64,000 nt of DNA from contig CAYUZU010000022.1 of the NCBI GenBank assembly GCA_964448675.1, positions 21,594 to 85,593 on the forward strand, in the 5' to 3' direction. Positions 24,629 through 33,502 of this stretch are shown here, piece after piece (within the stretch, counting starts at the first letter, position 1; every line of letters begins with the position of its first letter). The notes beneath the pieces are model-generated. The model made no database searches and was not told where the DNA came from. It was given only the letters and a program-made list of their open reading frames with translations. The position numbers and the translations under genes are program-made. This DNA comes from CAYUZU01 sp964448675. GTDB lineage: Bacteria > Planctomycetota > Phycisphaerae > UBA1845 > Fen-1342.

Positions 24629-26425
24629 ATGTCTGTGGTGCTTCTGCGCTGGTGTGCGTTCATGGCGGTCGGTCTGGGGGTAGGCGCCGTGTCGGCCGCG
24701 GAACTGCGCGTGTCGGCGGAGACCGGCACGTTGCATGCGCAGACCGCTGGTGGCGCGGTGCTTTGGCAGATGGATACGCCGGACCCGCCGGGCCGGGTCG
24801 CGTGGAATGGCGACGTGGGACTCACCGCGTCGGGAATGTCGTTCGACCGCTTCGGCCGGCTGGCGGTGCGGGGGCACGCTGATGGGGCGGCGCGCTGGCC
24901 CGATGCCCCGCGGCTGGATGGAGCATGGGATGTGCCGGTCGAGGTGATTCCGCCGCCGGGGGCGCTGACCAGCGATGCGCACGTGCCGCCGATCTTCGAC
25001 AGTGCCGGCAACGCGTGGGTGTTCAACACGCACCTGGTCGCGGGCGACTATTCGCTGCAACTGCGGCGGTCGAACGGGCATGACGGGACGTGGGGACCAC
25101 TCGAGATCGTGTCGGATACGACGAACTACGTTGCCGCCCCCGACTGCACGATCGACGCGAATGACGTCGTTAGCGTTGCGTTTCGCGACATCGCCGGGGG
25201 CTATCACCTGCGTGTGCGGCGCCACACGCCCGGCAGCGGCTGGGGCCCGCTGGAGAACGCATTCAGCACGAGCAGTTACTGGCAGGCGATCGAGCTCGGC
25301 ACGGATGACCGCGGCAACCTCGTCGTGATTCTGGATACTCGCGGGTCCGGCGGCGAGGACCGCGTGATGTCGCTCTATCGCGACCCGGCGACGGGGGATT
25401 GGAGCACGCCCGTGCAGGTGTCGGGAGCGGGCTACGACACGGTGCTGCCGACGCTGCTGCACAATGCGGCGGGCGACACGATGCTCGTGGTCTACCTGGT
25501 GCGCGCTGACGTGGTGGGCGGGCTGTACGGCCATCGCTGGGACAGTGCGACAGAAACCTGGGGGCCGGCCGAATTGCTGCCCGGCAGCGAGATCGCCGGG
25601 TTCCAGTTTGCGTCGGGGTCGGTGCGCTACCCGGGGGTGGTGGACGCAGCCGGCAACGCCACCCTGTTGTGGGAGAATGCCGAGGAGCCCTATGCCCCGC
25701 ACGCGAGTCGGTACGAGAATGGTGCTTGGCAACCGGCCGAGCAACTCCTGCCGTGGAGCGACGACTCGGTGGATGTGGAGAATTTCGCCGGCATCGCGGC
25801 GAACGCGACGGGCGACGTGATGGCGGTCGTGACGCAGACTGAATACACCGGTGTGTTCAAGAACCGCCTGTACGCATTCCTGTACGACGCGGGGCAGGGC
25901 TGGCAACCGGCAGAAAACCCGTATACCAGCGGACTGAACCAATCAACGCGCGTGCGCGTGGCGTTTCGCAGCGGCCGCCAGGCAGTTGCGACCGTGCTCG
26001 GCGACCAGGGAAGCGGGCTGGAGCTGACCTCAATCCTCTACGACGGCACGCAATGGGCACCGACCGTTCTCGACATCCCGACGTACTTCTTCGCCTGGTA
26101 CGCTGACCTCGCTTCTGACGCCGGCGAACCGTTGCTGGTGTGCGAGGCCGAACTCGGCGGCGGGGTGAACGACGGGATCAAGGGCACATTCCTGCGCGGG
26201 CCGCCGGGTTGTGCGGGGGACAGCAACTGCGACGGCGCCGTCAACTGGCGCGACATTGACTACTTCGTCGCCGCCCAGAACGACAACGTCTCGGCCTGGG
26301 CCGCCCTGTTTGCCCCGGCCGTGCCGACGTGCCCCTTCGCCAACAATGACGCGAACGGCGACGGCGCCGCCAACTGGCGCGATATCGATCCTTTCGTCGC
26401 GTTGCAGAACACGGCGTGCCGGTGA
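24629..26425 (+). CDS. Secreted beta-propeller-like protein with dockerin-type C-terminus
   Basis: 598 aa from ATG 24629 (CGGAGGG upstream). Signal peptide to about residue 22 (VSAA). The body is beta-rich with recurring sentences such as V.FNT, GPLEI, NLVVILD, W..A..LLPGS, typical of propeller blades, perhaps six. The C-terminus has two dockerin-like calcium loops: GDSNCDGAVNWRDIDYFVAA and, after a Pro-rich spacer, NDANGDGAANWRDIDPFVAL. In Phycisphaerae this repeat is a common tail of exported proteins. Ligand unknown. No cohesin gene is seen nearby. Confidence 0.75.
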   Translation: MSVVLLRWCAFMAVGLGVGAVSAAELRVSAETGTLHAQTAGGAVLWQMDTPDPPGRVAWNGDVGLTASGMSFDRFGRLAVRGHADGAARWPDAPRLDGAWDVPVEVIPPPGALTSDAHVPPIFDSAGNAWVFNTHLVAGDYSLQLRRSNGHDGTWGPLEIVSDTTNYVAAPDCTIDANDVVSVAFRDIAGGYHLRVRRHTPGSGWGPLENAFSTSSYWQAIELGTDDRGNLVVILDTRGSGGEDRVMSLYRDPATGDWSTPVQVSGAGYDTVLPTLLHNAAGDTMLVVYLVRADVVGGLYGHRWDSATETWGPAELLPGSEIAGFQFASGSVRYPGVVDAAGNATLLWENAEEPYAPHASRYENGAWQPAEQLLPWSDDSVDVENFAGIAANATGDVMAVVTQTEYTGVFKNRLYAFLYDAGQGWQPAENPYTSGLNQSTRVRVAFRSGRQAVATVLGDQGSGLELTSILYDGTQWAPTVLDIPTYFFAWYADLASDAGEPLLVCEAELGGGVNDGIKGTFLRGPPGCAGDSNCDGAVNWRDIDYFVAAQNDNVSAWAALFAPAVPTCPFANNDANGDGAANWRDIDPFVALQNTACR

Positions 26426-26639
26426 AGGCCGTCGTCAGCCGGCAGCTCTTTCTCTTCAGTGTTCCGTCATCCGGTGTCGGTAGTCGGCCGGCGTAGCGTC
26501 AAGGCTGCGACTCTCCACAGGCGGATGATGGGCCGCGCGATCAACTGTGTCGCAAACAGAGAAGATTCTTAAGCCTCTTTCTTTAAGCGGCTTACATCAA
26601 GGTTGCGCTTGAAAGTGGCGGTTGCTGGATGCCGGCTGT

Positions 26640-26668
26640 TGACATCTTGTCAGTAGGCCGCTATCAAC
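26640..26668 (+). promoter_or_regulatory. Sigma-70-type promoter
   Basis: TTGACA (26640-26645, consensus), 17-bp spacer, TATCAA (26663-26668, 4 of 6). Drives the gene at 26735. Confidence 0.65.
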
Positions 26669-26677
26669 AGCATCCGT

Positions 26678-26692
26678 AATACGTCGTATTAT
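26678..26692. promoter_or_regulatory. Perfect 7-1-7 palindrome, operator candidate
   Basis: TAATACG-T-CGTATTA, starting 10 bp after the -10 box, where a bound protein would repress. The 7-1-7 form is that of Fur-family (Fur, Zur, PerR) boxes, though the bases are not a classical Fur box. A half site TAATACG recurs at 27585-27591 ahead of the next gene. Confidence 0.5.
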
Positions 26693-26734
26693 CAAGAAGC
26701 TGCCGATACGGAAGGTTGATCGAGGTAAGTGGCA

Positions 26735-27520
26735 ATGATGCGATCGCGGGTGAACAGGCCGGGGTGCAGTGGGCGCCGTCCGCGGGCGTTCACGCTGATC
26801 GAACTGCTCGTGGTGGTGGCGATCATAGCAATCCTGATCTCGATCCTGCTGCCCGCGTTGAGCCGGGCCCGCGAGGTCACGAAGGCCGCTGTCTGTTTGT
26901 CCAACCTGCGCAGCCTCGGGCAGGCCGTCCACACCTATGCCATGAATCACCGCGGCCGACTCATCAGTGCGGGCCTCGCCCACGGCGGCAGCGTCAACGA
27001 GCATGCGGCCTGGATCAACACGCTGCGCGAGGACTACGGCAACAAGGACGTGGCCCGCTGCCCGTCGGATCGCAGCCGCCTCTGGTCCGAGCCTTGGGGC
27101 GTTGACGACGAGGACCACCAGTACCGCCGGGCGAGCTACGCGACGCACTACTACACGGTTGAGCGGATTGCGGGGCGCGGGCCGTACGATCGGCTGGACA
27201 TGATCAAGCGGCCGGCGGAGACGATCCTGATGGTGGAACTGGTCGAGGATGGGCAGTACGCCGTCTCGGACCACGTGCATCCGGAGCAGTGGTTCAGTAA
27301 TCCGCGCTCGCTGGCACGACAGGAGGTGTTCGTCGACCGCCACCGCAACAAGGCCAACTACAGCTTCATGGACGGTCATGCCGAGGCCAAGCAGTTCCGG
27401 GACACGTATGCGATTGACTGGGAGCAGAGTCGGTTTCCCGAATACCTGATGTTCTTCGCCAACCTGTATGACCCGGCGGTAGCGCCCTCGGGGCGTCAGC
27501 AGGGCGCAATGGGAAAGTAA
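26735..27520 (+). CDS. Prepilin-like secreted protein with H-X9-DG motif
   Basis: 261 aa from ATG 26735 (GAGG 9 bp upstream). Starts with a type IV prepilin leader and methylation site: basic residues, then AFTLIELLVVVAIIAIL and SILLPALSRARE, giving one N-terminal membrane helix. The rest is a globular domain with the planctomycete signature NYSFMDGHAEAKQF, in which a trailing D-G-H marks the DUF1559/H-X9-DG family. These large families in Planctomycetota are thought to be pseudopilin-like surface proteins exported by a type II secretion-like system. Followed by a terminator, so monocistronic. Confidence 0.85.
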   Translation: MMRSRVNRPGCSGRRPRAFTLIELLVVVAIIAILISILLPALSRAREVTKAAVCLSNLRSLGQAVHTYAMNHRGRLISAGLAHGGSVNEHAAWINTLREDYGNKDVARCPSDRSRLWSEPWGVDDEDHQYRRASYATHYYTVERIAGRGPYDRLDMIKRPAETILMVELVEDGQYAVSDHVHPEQWFSNPRSLARQEVFVDRHRNKANYSFMDGHAEAKQFRDTYAIDWEQSRFPEYLMFFANLYDPAVAPSGRQQGAMGK

Positions 27521-27538
27521 GCCGTTCGCAGGCGTATC

Positions 27539-27573
27539 AGAGAGGCTTGGCAGGAGCCGCCTCTCTCTTTTTT
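27539..27573 (+). terminator. Rho-independent terminator
   Basis: AGAGAGGC (27539-27546) and GCCTCTCT (27559-27566) around a 12-base loop, then CTTTTTT. Follows the prepilin-like gene by 18 bp. Confidence 0.9.
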
Positions 27574-27625
27574 GTTCACTGGCGTAATACGTTGGAATAC
27601 CAGCAAGTAATGGAAGGAGCGCAAG

Positions 27626-28231
27626 ATGAGACGAGCGTTGAGACTGACTGTCGTAGCGGCCGTGATGGCCGGCACGGGCGCCGTGGCGGCGCTGGCTGAT
27701 CATGACCACGAGCACGAAGACATCCTGGTGGCCCGAACCGCCGCCGACAACCTGGTGGCCCACTTCGGCCACGACAACGAGGGCTTTGCCGAGGAGCATA
27801 GCCTGGCACCTGTGTCAGGGGGCTTACTCGAAGGCTGGCTCGGCGACGCCCCAGGTTTTGGCCACATGGAAGAGGACCACGCGGATGAGGATCTCTACAT
27901 GCTCGCCGAGGGGGCCGAAGTCTACTTCGAGATCATCGCGCTCGACGAAGGGCTGCGTGTCTTCACGCCGGGCTTCGGGTCGGAGCTGATGGCCGGCGAC
28001 ACGCATCTGCTCGGCGATGAGCACCTGCATGCTCACCTCGAGTGGTTCATTGACGCCACCGTGCCCGGCGTCGACCCCGAGAACAACAGCTACGGTGTCA
28101 CGTTCCGTTTCACCGACGGCAGCACCGCTCCCGGGTATGGTCCCTCGCCGAGCTATACGCTGAGCTTCGTGCCCGAGCCGACGGCGGCTGTGTGTGCGGC
28201 GCTGGGGCTGCTCGTGTTGCGGCGGCGGTAG
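27626..28231 (+). CDS. Secreted His/Asp-rich protein with PEP-CTERM anchor
   Basis: 201 aa: signal peptide (1-24), then HDHEHED and further H-x-x-H pairs (HFGHDNEG, FGHMEEDHADED, GDEHLHAHLEW) that could bind metal, a beta-rich core ending TFRFTDGS, and a C-terminal VPEP motif, hydrophobic helix and RRR, which is the PEP-CTERM sorting signal. A TAATACG half site lies 35 bp upstream. Homologous to the next gene product in its core (HLHAHLEWFID versus SLHVHNTWHIN). Zinc-related PEP-CTERM proteins are known in other bacteria; a metal role here is inference. Confidence 0.75.
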   Translation: MRRALRLTVVAAVMAGTGAVAALADHDHEHEDILVARTAADNLVAHFGHDNEGFAEEHSLAPVSGGLLEGWLGDAPGFGHMEEDHADEDLYMLAEGAEVYFEIIALDEGLRVFTPGFGSELMAGDTHLLGDEHLHAHLEWFIDATVPGVDPENNSYGVTFRFTDGSTAPGYGPSPSYTLSFVPEPTAAVCAALGLLVLRRR

Positions 28232-28275
28232 GAAACGCGATAGCCCGACGCGGCATCCCTGATTCGAGGTGTCCG

Positions 28276-29073
28276 ATGAAAAGAGGTTCTATCCGCAACT
28301 GGGTCGCGGCTTGCACGGTCGCCGCACTCGCCTGCACTGCGGCGGCGCAGCACGCGGGCGATGTGTGGCTTGGTCGGTCGGCGGCAGGGGAGCTGCGGCT
28401 CAGCCCGCGCGGCTTCGTTCCCGAAGAGAATTACGTGTCGCTGAACGAGGTCAATGGACCGCTGTTCTTTGGCTGGACCGACAACAATCCCGGCTTCGAC
28501 CGGTTGGTCGACCCGGAGCCCGCAAGCGACGTCTGGCCGCTGCAAGCCGGCTGCAACATCTGGCTCGAGGCCGTGGCGATCGACCCGGCGTTTCGGTTGA
28601 TCGATGGCGGGTTCGGCATCGTTGACGAGCCCGGTGAGGATACGCAGCTCGGCGGGGCGTCGCTGCACGTGCACAACACCTGGCACATCAACCGCAACGA
28701 CGCGGACTTCGACCACGACCAGTGTGTCTGGCACGCGACGTTCGTCCTGCGCGACGACGGAAGCACCGATTACGCCGAGTCACGCACGTTTACGTTCAAC
28801 TTCACCAGCGTGCCGTGGGGGCCGTTACAGGAGCCGCCGAGCTATGCGGATGGCGACTTCGATGATGACCTCGCCGTCACGTGGGCGGACTTCGAGGCCC
28901 TGGCGGTGTGTCTGAACGGCCCGGAGCGGTTTGCGGCACCGGATGATCCAGCGGTGACGCTATGCGAGGTGGAATGTGTGAACGCATTCGACTTCGGCAC
29001 GACCGCAGCCGAGATCGACCTGGACGTCGACCTGGCGGATGTTGCGGAGTTTCAGGTGGCCTACGGGATGTAA
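28276..29073 (+). CDS. Secreted paralogue of the PEP-CTERM protein with dockerin-like tail
   Basis: 265 aa from ATG 28276 (GAGGTG upstream). Signal peptide to about residue 24 (TAAAQ), then a domain parallel to the preceding gene: PLFFGWTDNNPGF (versus GWLGDAPGF), VWPLQAGCNIWLEAVAIDPAFRL, LHVHNTWHINRND and a TFVLRDDGST strand. Instead of a PEP-CTERM anchor it ends with an acidic EF-hand-like region (DGDFDDDLAVTWADFEALAV and DLDVDLADVAEFQVAYG). Neighbouring paralogues thus differ in their attachment device. The 45-bp spacing suggests cotranscription. Confidence 0.7.
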   Translation: MKRGSIRNWVAACTVAALACTAAAQHAGDVWLGRSAAGELRLSPRGFVPEENYVSLNEVNGPLFFGWTDNNPGFDRLVDPEPASDVWPLQAGCNIWLEAVAIDPAFRLIDGGFGIVDEPGEDTQLGGASLHVHNTWHINRNDADFDHDQCVWHATFVLRDDGSTDYAESRTFTFNFTSVPWGPLQEPPSYADGDFDDDLAVTWADFEALAVCLNGPERFAAPDDPAVTLCEVECVNAFDFGTTAAEIDLDVDLADVAEFQVAYGM

Positions 29074-29100
29074 GCGGCGCAGGCCGTAAGCTCTCCGTCG

Positions 29101-31698
29101 TCAGTCGCCGGCCGCGGTCATCAATGTCGCGCCGACGGTCTTCCAGACGGTGCTGCGGAACTGGCCGACCTTGCCGCTGTCGTCCGGGTGTACGCGGTTG
29201 GCCAGCGCGATGATGTACACGCCGTGCTCGGGATAGATGCGAATTGCCGTCCCGGTGTAGCCCGTATGCCCGTACGCGAATAGCGCCGCGACGCCAGTGT
29301 CGTCCGGGTCGGGCACGTACAGATCCCACAGCAGCCCGCGGCGGTCCTCGGCCCCGCGGGCGTTCTTTACGCCCGGGTTCTGCACGCTGGTCATCTGCTT
29401 GATGGTCTCGGGCTTGAAGATGCGCACGCCATCGAGCACGCCGTCATTCAGCAGCATCTGCGCAAACCGGCTCAGGTCGGCGGCGGTGCTGAAGAGTCCG
29501 GCATTGCCCGACACGCCGCCTTGCATTGCCGCCAGCGGATCGTGCACCTGTGCTTGCAGGAAGCCGCCGACACCAAGACCACGGTCGGCCTTTGTCGTCG
29601 GCACGAAACGCGAGCGCACCCCAAGCGCGAGGTTGCGCTCGGCCCGGACATACATCGTGTCGCGCAGGCCCAGCGGCCCAAAGATGCGTGCAGCAAACGT
29701 GTCCAGCGGTTGACCGCTCACGGCCGTGACAATCTCTGCGCACAGGATTGCGTTCAGACAGCTATAGGTGACCTGTGCGCCGGGCTCGCCACGCAGCGAC
29801 AACTCGCGGATGTACGTGCGAAGGGCGTCCGGACACGGGTATCCCGCCTGTGCTTTGATCTGCTTCTGTTCGCCGGCGCCCACGTACGGCGGCATCCCCG
29901 ACGTGTGGGTCATCAGGTGGCGCACGGTGACCTGCGCCTTGTCGCCTTCCGCGAATTCGGGCAGGTACTTGCTGACCGGCGCGCCGACGTCGACCTTGCC
30001 GGCCTCCACCAGCTTCATCAGGCAACTGCCCGCGCCGATCGGCTTGCTCATCGACGCAAGGTCGAAGATGGCGTCCGTCCGCATCGGCAGGCGGTGCGGT
30101 TCGATCTGCATGAACCCGTACGCCTGCTGCCAGGATTCATACTGCCCGTCCGATTTCCGGCCGACCAGGATGACCGCTCCCGGGATGTCGCCGGCCCGCA
30201 GGGCATCCGGCACCACCGCCTGCAACCCTTCCTGCACCGCGGTCAGGTCGCCGGTCAGCGGCGTGCTCTGTACTTCGAAGTCCCAGCCCCACTCGTCGAA
30301 GTACAAGTTGTGCCCGTCGATCTCGATTTCGCCGCGCTGAAAGTCATTCGGCTCGCTGCGGAAGCTCGTCTTGGGCGGGTGCAGCTCGCGGCCATAATCC
30401 AGATTGACGATCATGCGATACGGATCGAGTCGCCCACAGTAGAACATCTGCACTTGTGGGTCGTCGTGTTTCTGCACGCCGTAGGATGCATCTGCTGGCA
30501 GCCAGCCCCACGGTTCGACGTAGAACTCCGACCAGTCGTGCATGTTCCAGTCGTTCGGCAGCGATTGCCAGCCGGACTGCCACCGCGCCGGCACGCCGGC
30601 GGCGCGACACAACGTGATGAAGCTCAGCCCCTGCACGCCGCAATCACCCCGGCCGGCGCTGAGCCCCTTGTCTGAGAGGTTGAAGATCGTGCTGTACTCC
30701 ATCTCGGCGCACCACGGCACGTTTGCCGATACCCAGCGGAAGATGCGCCGCGCCTTGGCCAGCGGGTTGTCCTCGTCAGCCACGATGCGTTTGACCAGTG
30801 CCTTTACCCGCGGCGTGAAGACGATGTGCGGCGGGCGCTCGGCGGTGTACGTGCGATAGAGCTCGCTGTCCGTGTCGTACGGCTGGACGCGCCCCTCGTC
30901 GAGATCCGGGCAGAACGCGTACGTCGTGAATTCGTACGTCGCGGAGAACTTCGGCGGCTCGGTGGGGTCGTCGATGGTCTGCTCGAAGTAGATCGTCCGC
31001 TGTGGATGACCATTCGGTGCGACGGTGGCGTCCGACGGCACAGTGCTGACCAGCCGGACGTCGCGCTGCTGGCGACACTCCTGGGGGAACGGCAACCAGC
31101 AGCGGACCGTGGCCCCCTTGCGCAAGCGGGGATGGTCCTTGTCGACCGTCAGCGTATACGTCACCCGATGCCTGACCGGATGCACCAGCGGCTTGTCATT
31201 CTGCTTCGCCTCGCGCAGTAGCGTTGCGAGGTGGGCCGGCAGGTCCATTGACCAGCCCGCGGGTGCGACGGTCGCTTTCTGGCGTTTCTTGGCGTCCGGA
31301 CAGAAACGGAGCAGATTCCCGACGGCGCGACCGAAATACCGCACCTCGCCGTCGATCACGCGATGTTGCAGGTCGCCCGCCGCCGTCCAGCGCTCGACAT
31401 CTGCTGCTGTCACGTCGTGCAGCCGTGTCTCTAATCGCGCGAGAACCTGCGCCGCGTTGTGCGGATGATCGAGCCGAATCCGCCGCATGATCTCGATCAG
31501 GCGCGCAGGTTCCGTGCTGATTGGCGCTTCGCGGTCGACGTGCGGCTCCAGCAGGGCGGTGGCTTCCTTGAAGCGCCCCGCTTCGATCAGGGACTGCGCC
31601 CGACTGAGCGTGCTCTCGGGAGGCTCCGCGGCGCGAACCGCGACCACCACGACCAGTAGCAGCGCAATGCGCGCAGATTTGACTGTTCGGCTATTCAT
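29101..31698 (-). CDS. Transglutaminase-like / serine beta-lactamase-like fusion, secreted
   Basis: 865 aa from ATG 31698; signal peptide 1-23. A TPR-like helical region (30-110) leads to a transglutaminase-core domain with Cys353 (GRGDCGVQGLSF), His387 (NMHDWSEFYV) and Asp403 (LPADASYG). From about 485 to the end is a class C beta-lactamase/esterase fold: S549-x-x-K552 (DLASMSKPIG), YSCLNA in place of the Tyr-x-Asn motif, and HTGYTGT as the KTG equivalent. Probably a periplasmic or extracellular enzyme that processes peptides or cell-surface polymers. The two activities in one chain are unusual. Cotranscribed with the hydrolase upstream. Confidence 0.85.
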   Translation of the reverse strand: MNSRTVKSARIALLLVVVVAVRAAEPPESTLSRAQSLIEAGRFKEATALLEPHVDREAPISTEPARLIEIMRRIRLDHPHNAAQVLARLETRLHDVTAADVERWTAAGDLQHRVIDGEVRYFGRAVGNLLRFCPDAKKRQKATVAPAGWSMDLPAHLATLLREAKQNDKPLVHPVRHRVTYTLTVDKDHPRLRKGATVRCWLPFPQECRQQRDVRLVSTVPSDATVAPNGHPQRTIYFEQTIDDPTEPPKFSATYEFTTYAFCPDLDEGRVQPYDTDSELYRTYTAERPPHIVFTPRVKALVKRIVADEDNPLAKARRIFRWVSANVPWCAEMEYSTIFNLSDKGLSAGRGDCGVQGLSFITLCRAAGVPARWQSGWQSLPNDWNMHDWSEFYVEPWGWLPADASYGVQKHDDPQVQMFYCGRLDPYRMIVNLDYGRELHPPKTSFRSEPNDFQRGEIEIDGHNLYFDEWGWDFEVQSTPLTGDLTAVQEGLQAVVPDALRAGDIPGAVILVGRKSDGQYESWQQAYGFMQIEPHRLPMRTDAIFDLASMSKPIGAGSCLMKLVEAGKVDVGAPVSKYLPEFAEGDKAQVTVRHLMTHTSGMPPYVGAGEQKQIKAQAGYPCPDALRTYIRELSLRGEPGAQVTYSCLNAILCAEIVTAVSGQPLDTFAARIFGPLGLRDTMYVRAERNLALGVRSRFVPTTKADRGLGVGGFLQAQVHDPLAAMQGGVSGNAGLFSTAADLSRFAQMLLNDGVLDGVRIFKPETIKQMTSVQNPGVKNARGAEDRRGLLWDLYVPDPDDTGVAALFAYGHTGYTGTAIRIYPEHGVYIIALANRVHPDDSGKVGQFRSTVWKTVGATLMTAAGD

Positions 31699-31726
31699 GG
31701 CCATCCATCCTCTCATCAGGCATGCC

Positions 31727-32500
31727 TTACGGCGTGTGCGGGAAGTGCTCGTCAATCTCCGCCACCGCCAGCTCGACCAGAAACGCGCTGATGCGCTCGC
31801 ACACGAGATCAAGGTAGCGGCGGCCCTTGTCCGCGATGGCCTGCGACGGGTCGCCGACGGCGCAGTGGTCATTCAGCTTGCCGAAGTCGCGGCTGGTGCG
31901 CACCCAGCCTTTCCGCAACGCCTCGAAGCGAAACGGCCGCGGCCGCCCATCGCCCGCGTGTTCGAATTCCACCAACTCCGGGCACAGGGCCAGTGCCACC
32001 GATGTTTCCATCTCGCCGGCGTGATCGTCAGGCCGATCGAAAATCTCGTCATAGCGGTCGCTGCCCACCGTCCACCAGTCGCACACGAACACATGGACCG
32101 GCCGGTCGCTCTGGAGTTGGCGCACCATCGGCGTGAATACGTTGCCGCCGTGACCGTTGAGCAACACCGTCTTGCGAATGCCGAAGTGCTCGAGCGACAG
32201 GATGATCTCGCGCAACATCGCGTCGAGCGTGGCTTGCGAAACGTGCAGCGACAGCGGATAGGCCGCCAGATTGCAATCGACGCCATACGGCAGCCCCGGC
32301 AGGCAAATCACCGGTGCCCCCGCCCCGTGCGCCATCTCGCAACAACGCCGCGCAACGTATCGTGTTTGCAGGAAGTCCTGCCCTTCGGGCAAGTGTCGGT
32401 TGTGGGCCTCGATCGCGGACGTTGGCAGCACTGCGACCCCCGGCGGCCGCTCGCGCAGTCGCCGCATGTTCGTTTCGGTCAGGTCCCATTCGTGGATCAT
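31727..32500 (-). CDS. Creatininase-family amidohydrolase
   Basis: 257 aa from ATG 32500 (GGGAG upstream). Metal hydrolase fold of creatininase/MftE: LPTSAIEAHNRHLPEGQDF near the N-terminus carries the Glu-x-His and Asp metal ligands, LNGHGGN (about 137-143) and HAGEMETS (183-190) are the other signature motifs. The family opens cyclic or peptide amide bonds; substrate not predictable, and creatinine itself is unlikely. Lies 28 bp upstream of the transglutaminase/beta-lactamase gene on the same strand. Confidence 0.85.
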   Translation of the reverse strand: MIHEWDLTETNMRRLRERPPGVAVLPTSAIEAHNRHLPEGQDFLQTRYVARRCCEMAHGAGAPVICLPGLPYGVDCNLAAYPLSLHVSQATLDAMLREIILSLEHFGIRKTVLLNGHGGNVFTPMVRQLQSDRPVHVFVCDWWTVGSDRYDEIFDRPDDHAGEMETSVALALCPELVEFEHAGDGRPRPFRFEALRKGWVRTSRDFGKLNDHCAVGDPSQAIADKGRRYLDLVCERISAFLVELAVAEIDEHFPHTP

Positions 32501-32563
32501 GGCGCGACTCCCTCTTGCCCCCATCTTGTACCGGAGGGAGCCGCGCGTCGCAAACCGGCGACC

Positions 32564-33496
32564 CTAGCTCGTCAGGCGTCGGTACGCGTCCTCATAGCCT
32601 GCGCGCGTCTTGGCGATGATTTCGTCGGGGATCGTCGGGGGCGGCGGCTGCTTGTTCCAGTCCACCGTCTCCAGGTAGTCCCGCAGGAATTGCTTGTCGA
32701 AGCTCGGCTGGTTTTCCCCGATGCGGTACTGGTCCTTGGGCCAGAAGCGCGACGAGTCGGGCGTCAGCACCTCGTCCGCCAGCAGCAGTTCCCCGTTGTA
32801 CAGGCCGAATTCGAACTTGGTGTCGGCCAGGATGATGCCGCGTTCCTCGGCATGTACGGCGGCCTGCTGGTAGATCTCCAGCGACCGCCGCCGCACGCGC
32901 TCCATCAACTCGCGCGGGTCGGCCGAGATACTGCGCTTCGGTGCCAGAAACTGCGCCACTGTGTCGATCGCCTGATCGAAGGTGATCGGCTCGTCGTGCC
33001 CGACCGTGGCCTTGGTGGACGGCGTGAAGATCGGCTCGTCGAACTTCTGCGCCTTTTGCAGCCCCTTGGGCAGCTCGATGCCGCAGATCGCGCCCGTCGC
33101 CTGGTACTCCTTCCAGCCGCTGCCGATGATGTAGCCGCGCACGATGCACTCCACCGGCAGAATCTCGACCCGCTTCACCACCATGGCCCGGCCGCGAAGT
33201 TGATCGACGTATGGCGCGTAATCCGCCGGCACCTGCTCGTCATCCACGATGTAATCCAGGTGATGTGGGGAACACGCCGGCAGCGTATCGAGCCAGAACT
33301 TCGACATCTGCGTGAGCAGAACGCCCTTGCCCGGCACGGGCTGCTGCATCACGACATCAAACGCCGAGATGCGGTCGGCCGCGACGACCATCAGCCGTCC
33401 GCCGACCTTGTACAGGTCGCGCACTTTTCCGCGGTTGACCAGTTCGGGCAGATCGGTCCTGTAAACGACGCTGGTGGAATCCGCCATGCTGCTCAT
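32564..33496 (-). CDS. purC: SAICAR synthetase
   Basis: Purine biosynthesis: joins aspartate to CAIR using ATP. 310 aa with family motifs GKVRDLY (about 23-29), ISAFDVVM (43-50), ECIVRGYIIGSGWKEYQ, LADTKFEFG and LADEVLTPDSSRFW. It is the longer form, with a C-terminal SFDKQFLRDYLE stretch as in plant/yeast and many bacterial enzymes. Six bases after it on the same strand comes the 33503 gene's stop, so the two genes are probably cotranscribed, with purC downstream. Confidence 0.95.
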   Translation of the reverse strand: MSSMADSTSVVYRTDLPELVNRGKVRDLYKVGGRLMVVAADRISAFDVVMQQPVPGKGVLLTQMSKFWLDTLPACSPHHLDYIVDDEQVPADYAPYVDQLRGRAMVVKRVEILPVECIVRGYIIGSGWKEYQATGAICGIELPKGLQKAQKFDEPIFTPSTKATVGHDEPITFDQAIDTVAQFLAPKRSISADPRELMERVRRRSLEIYQQAAVHAEERGIILADTKFEFGLYNGELLLADEVLTPDSSRFWPKDQYRIGENQPSFDKQFLRDYLETVDWNKQPPPPTIPDEIIAKTRAGYEDAYRRLTS

Positions 33497-33502
33497 GATC
33501 GA

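Larger units (their letters stand above)
26426..26734. other. Regulatory region before the prepilin-like gene
   Basis: About 300 bp without an ORF. The first 60 bp resemble the dispersed TCAG repeat. A promoter (26640-26668) and a palindrome (26678-26692) follow. AT content is higher than in the surroundings. Confidence 0.5.
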
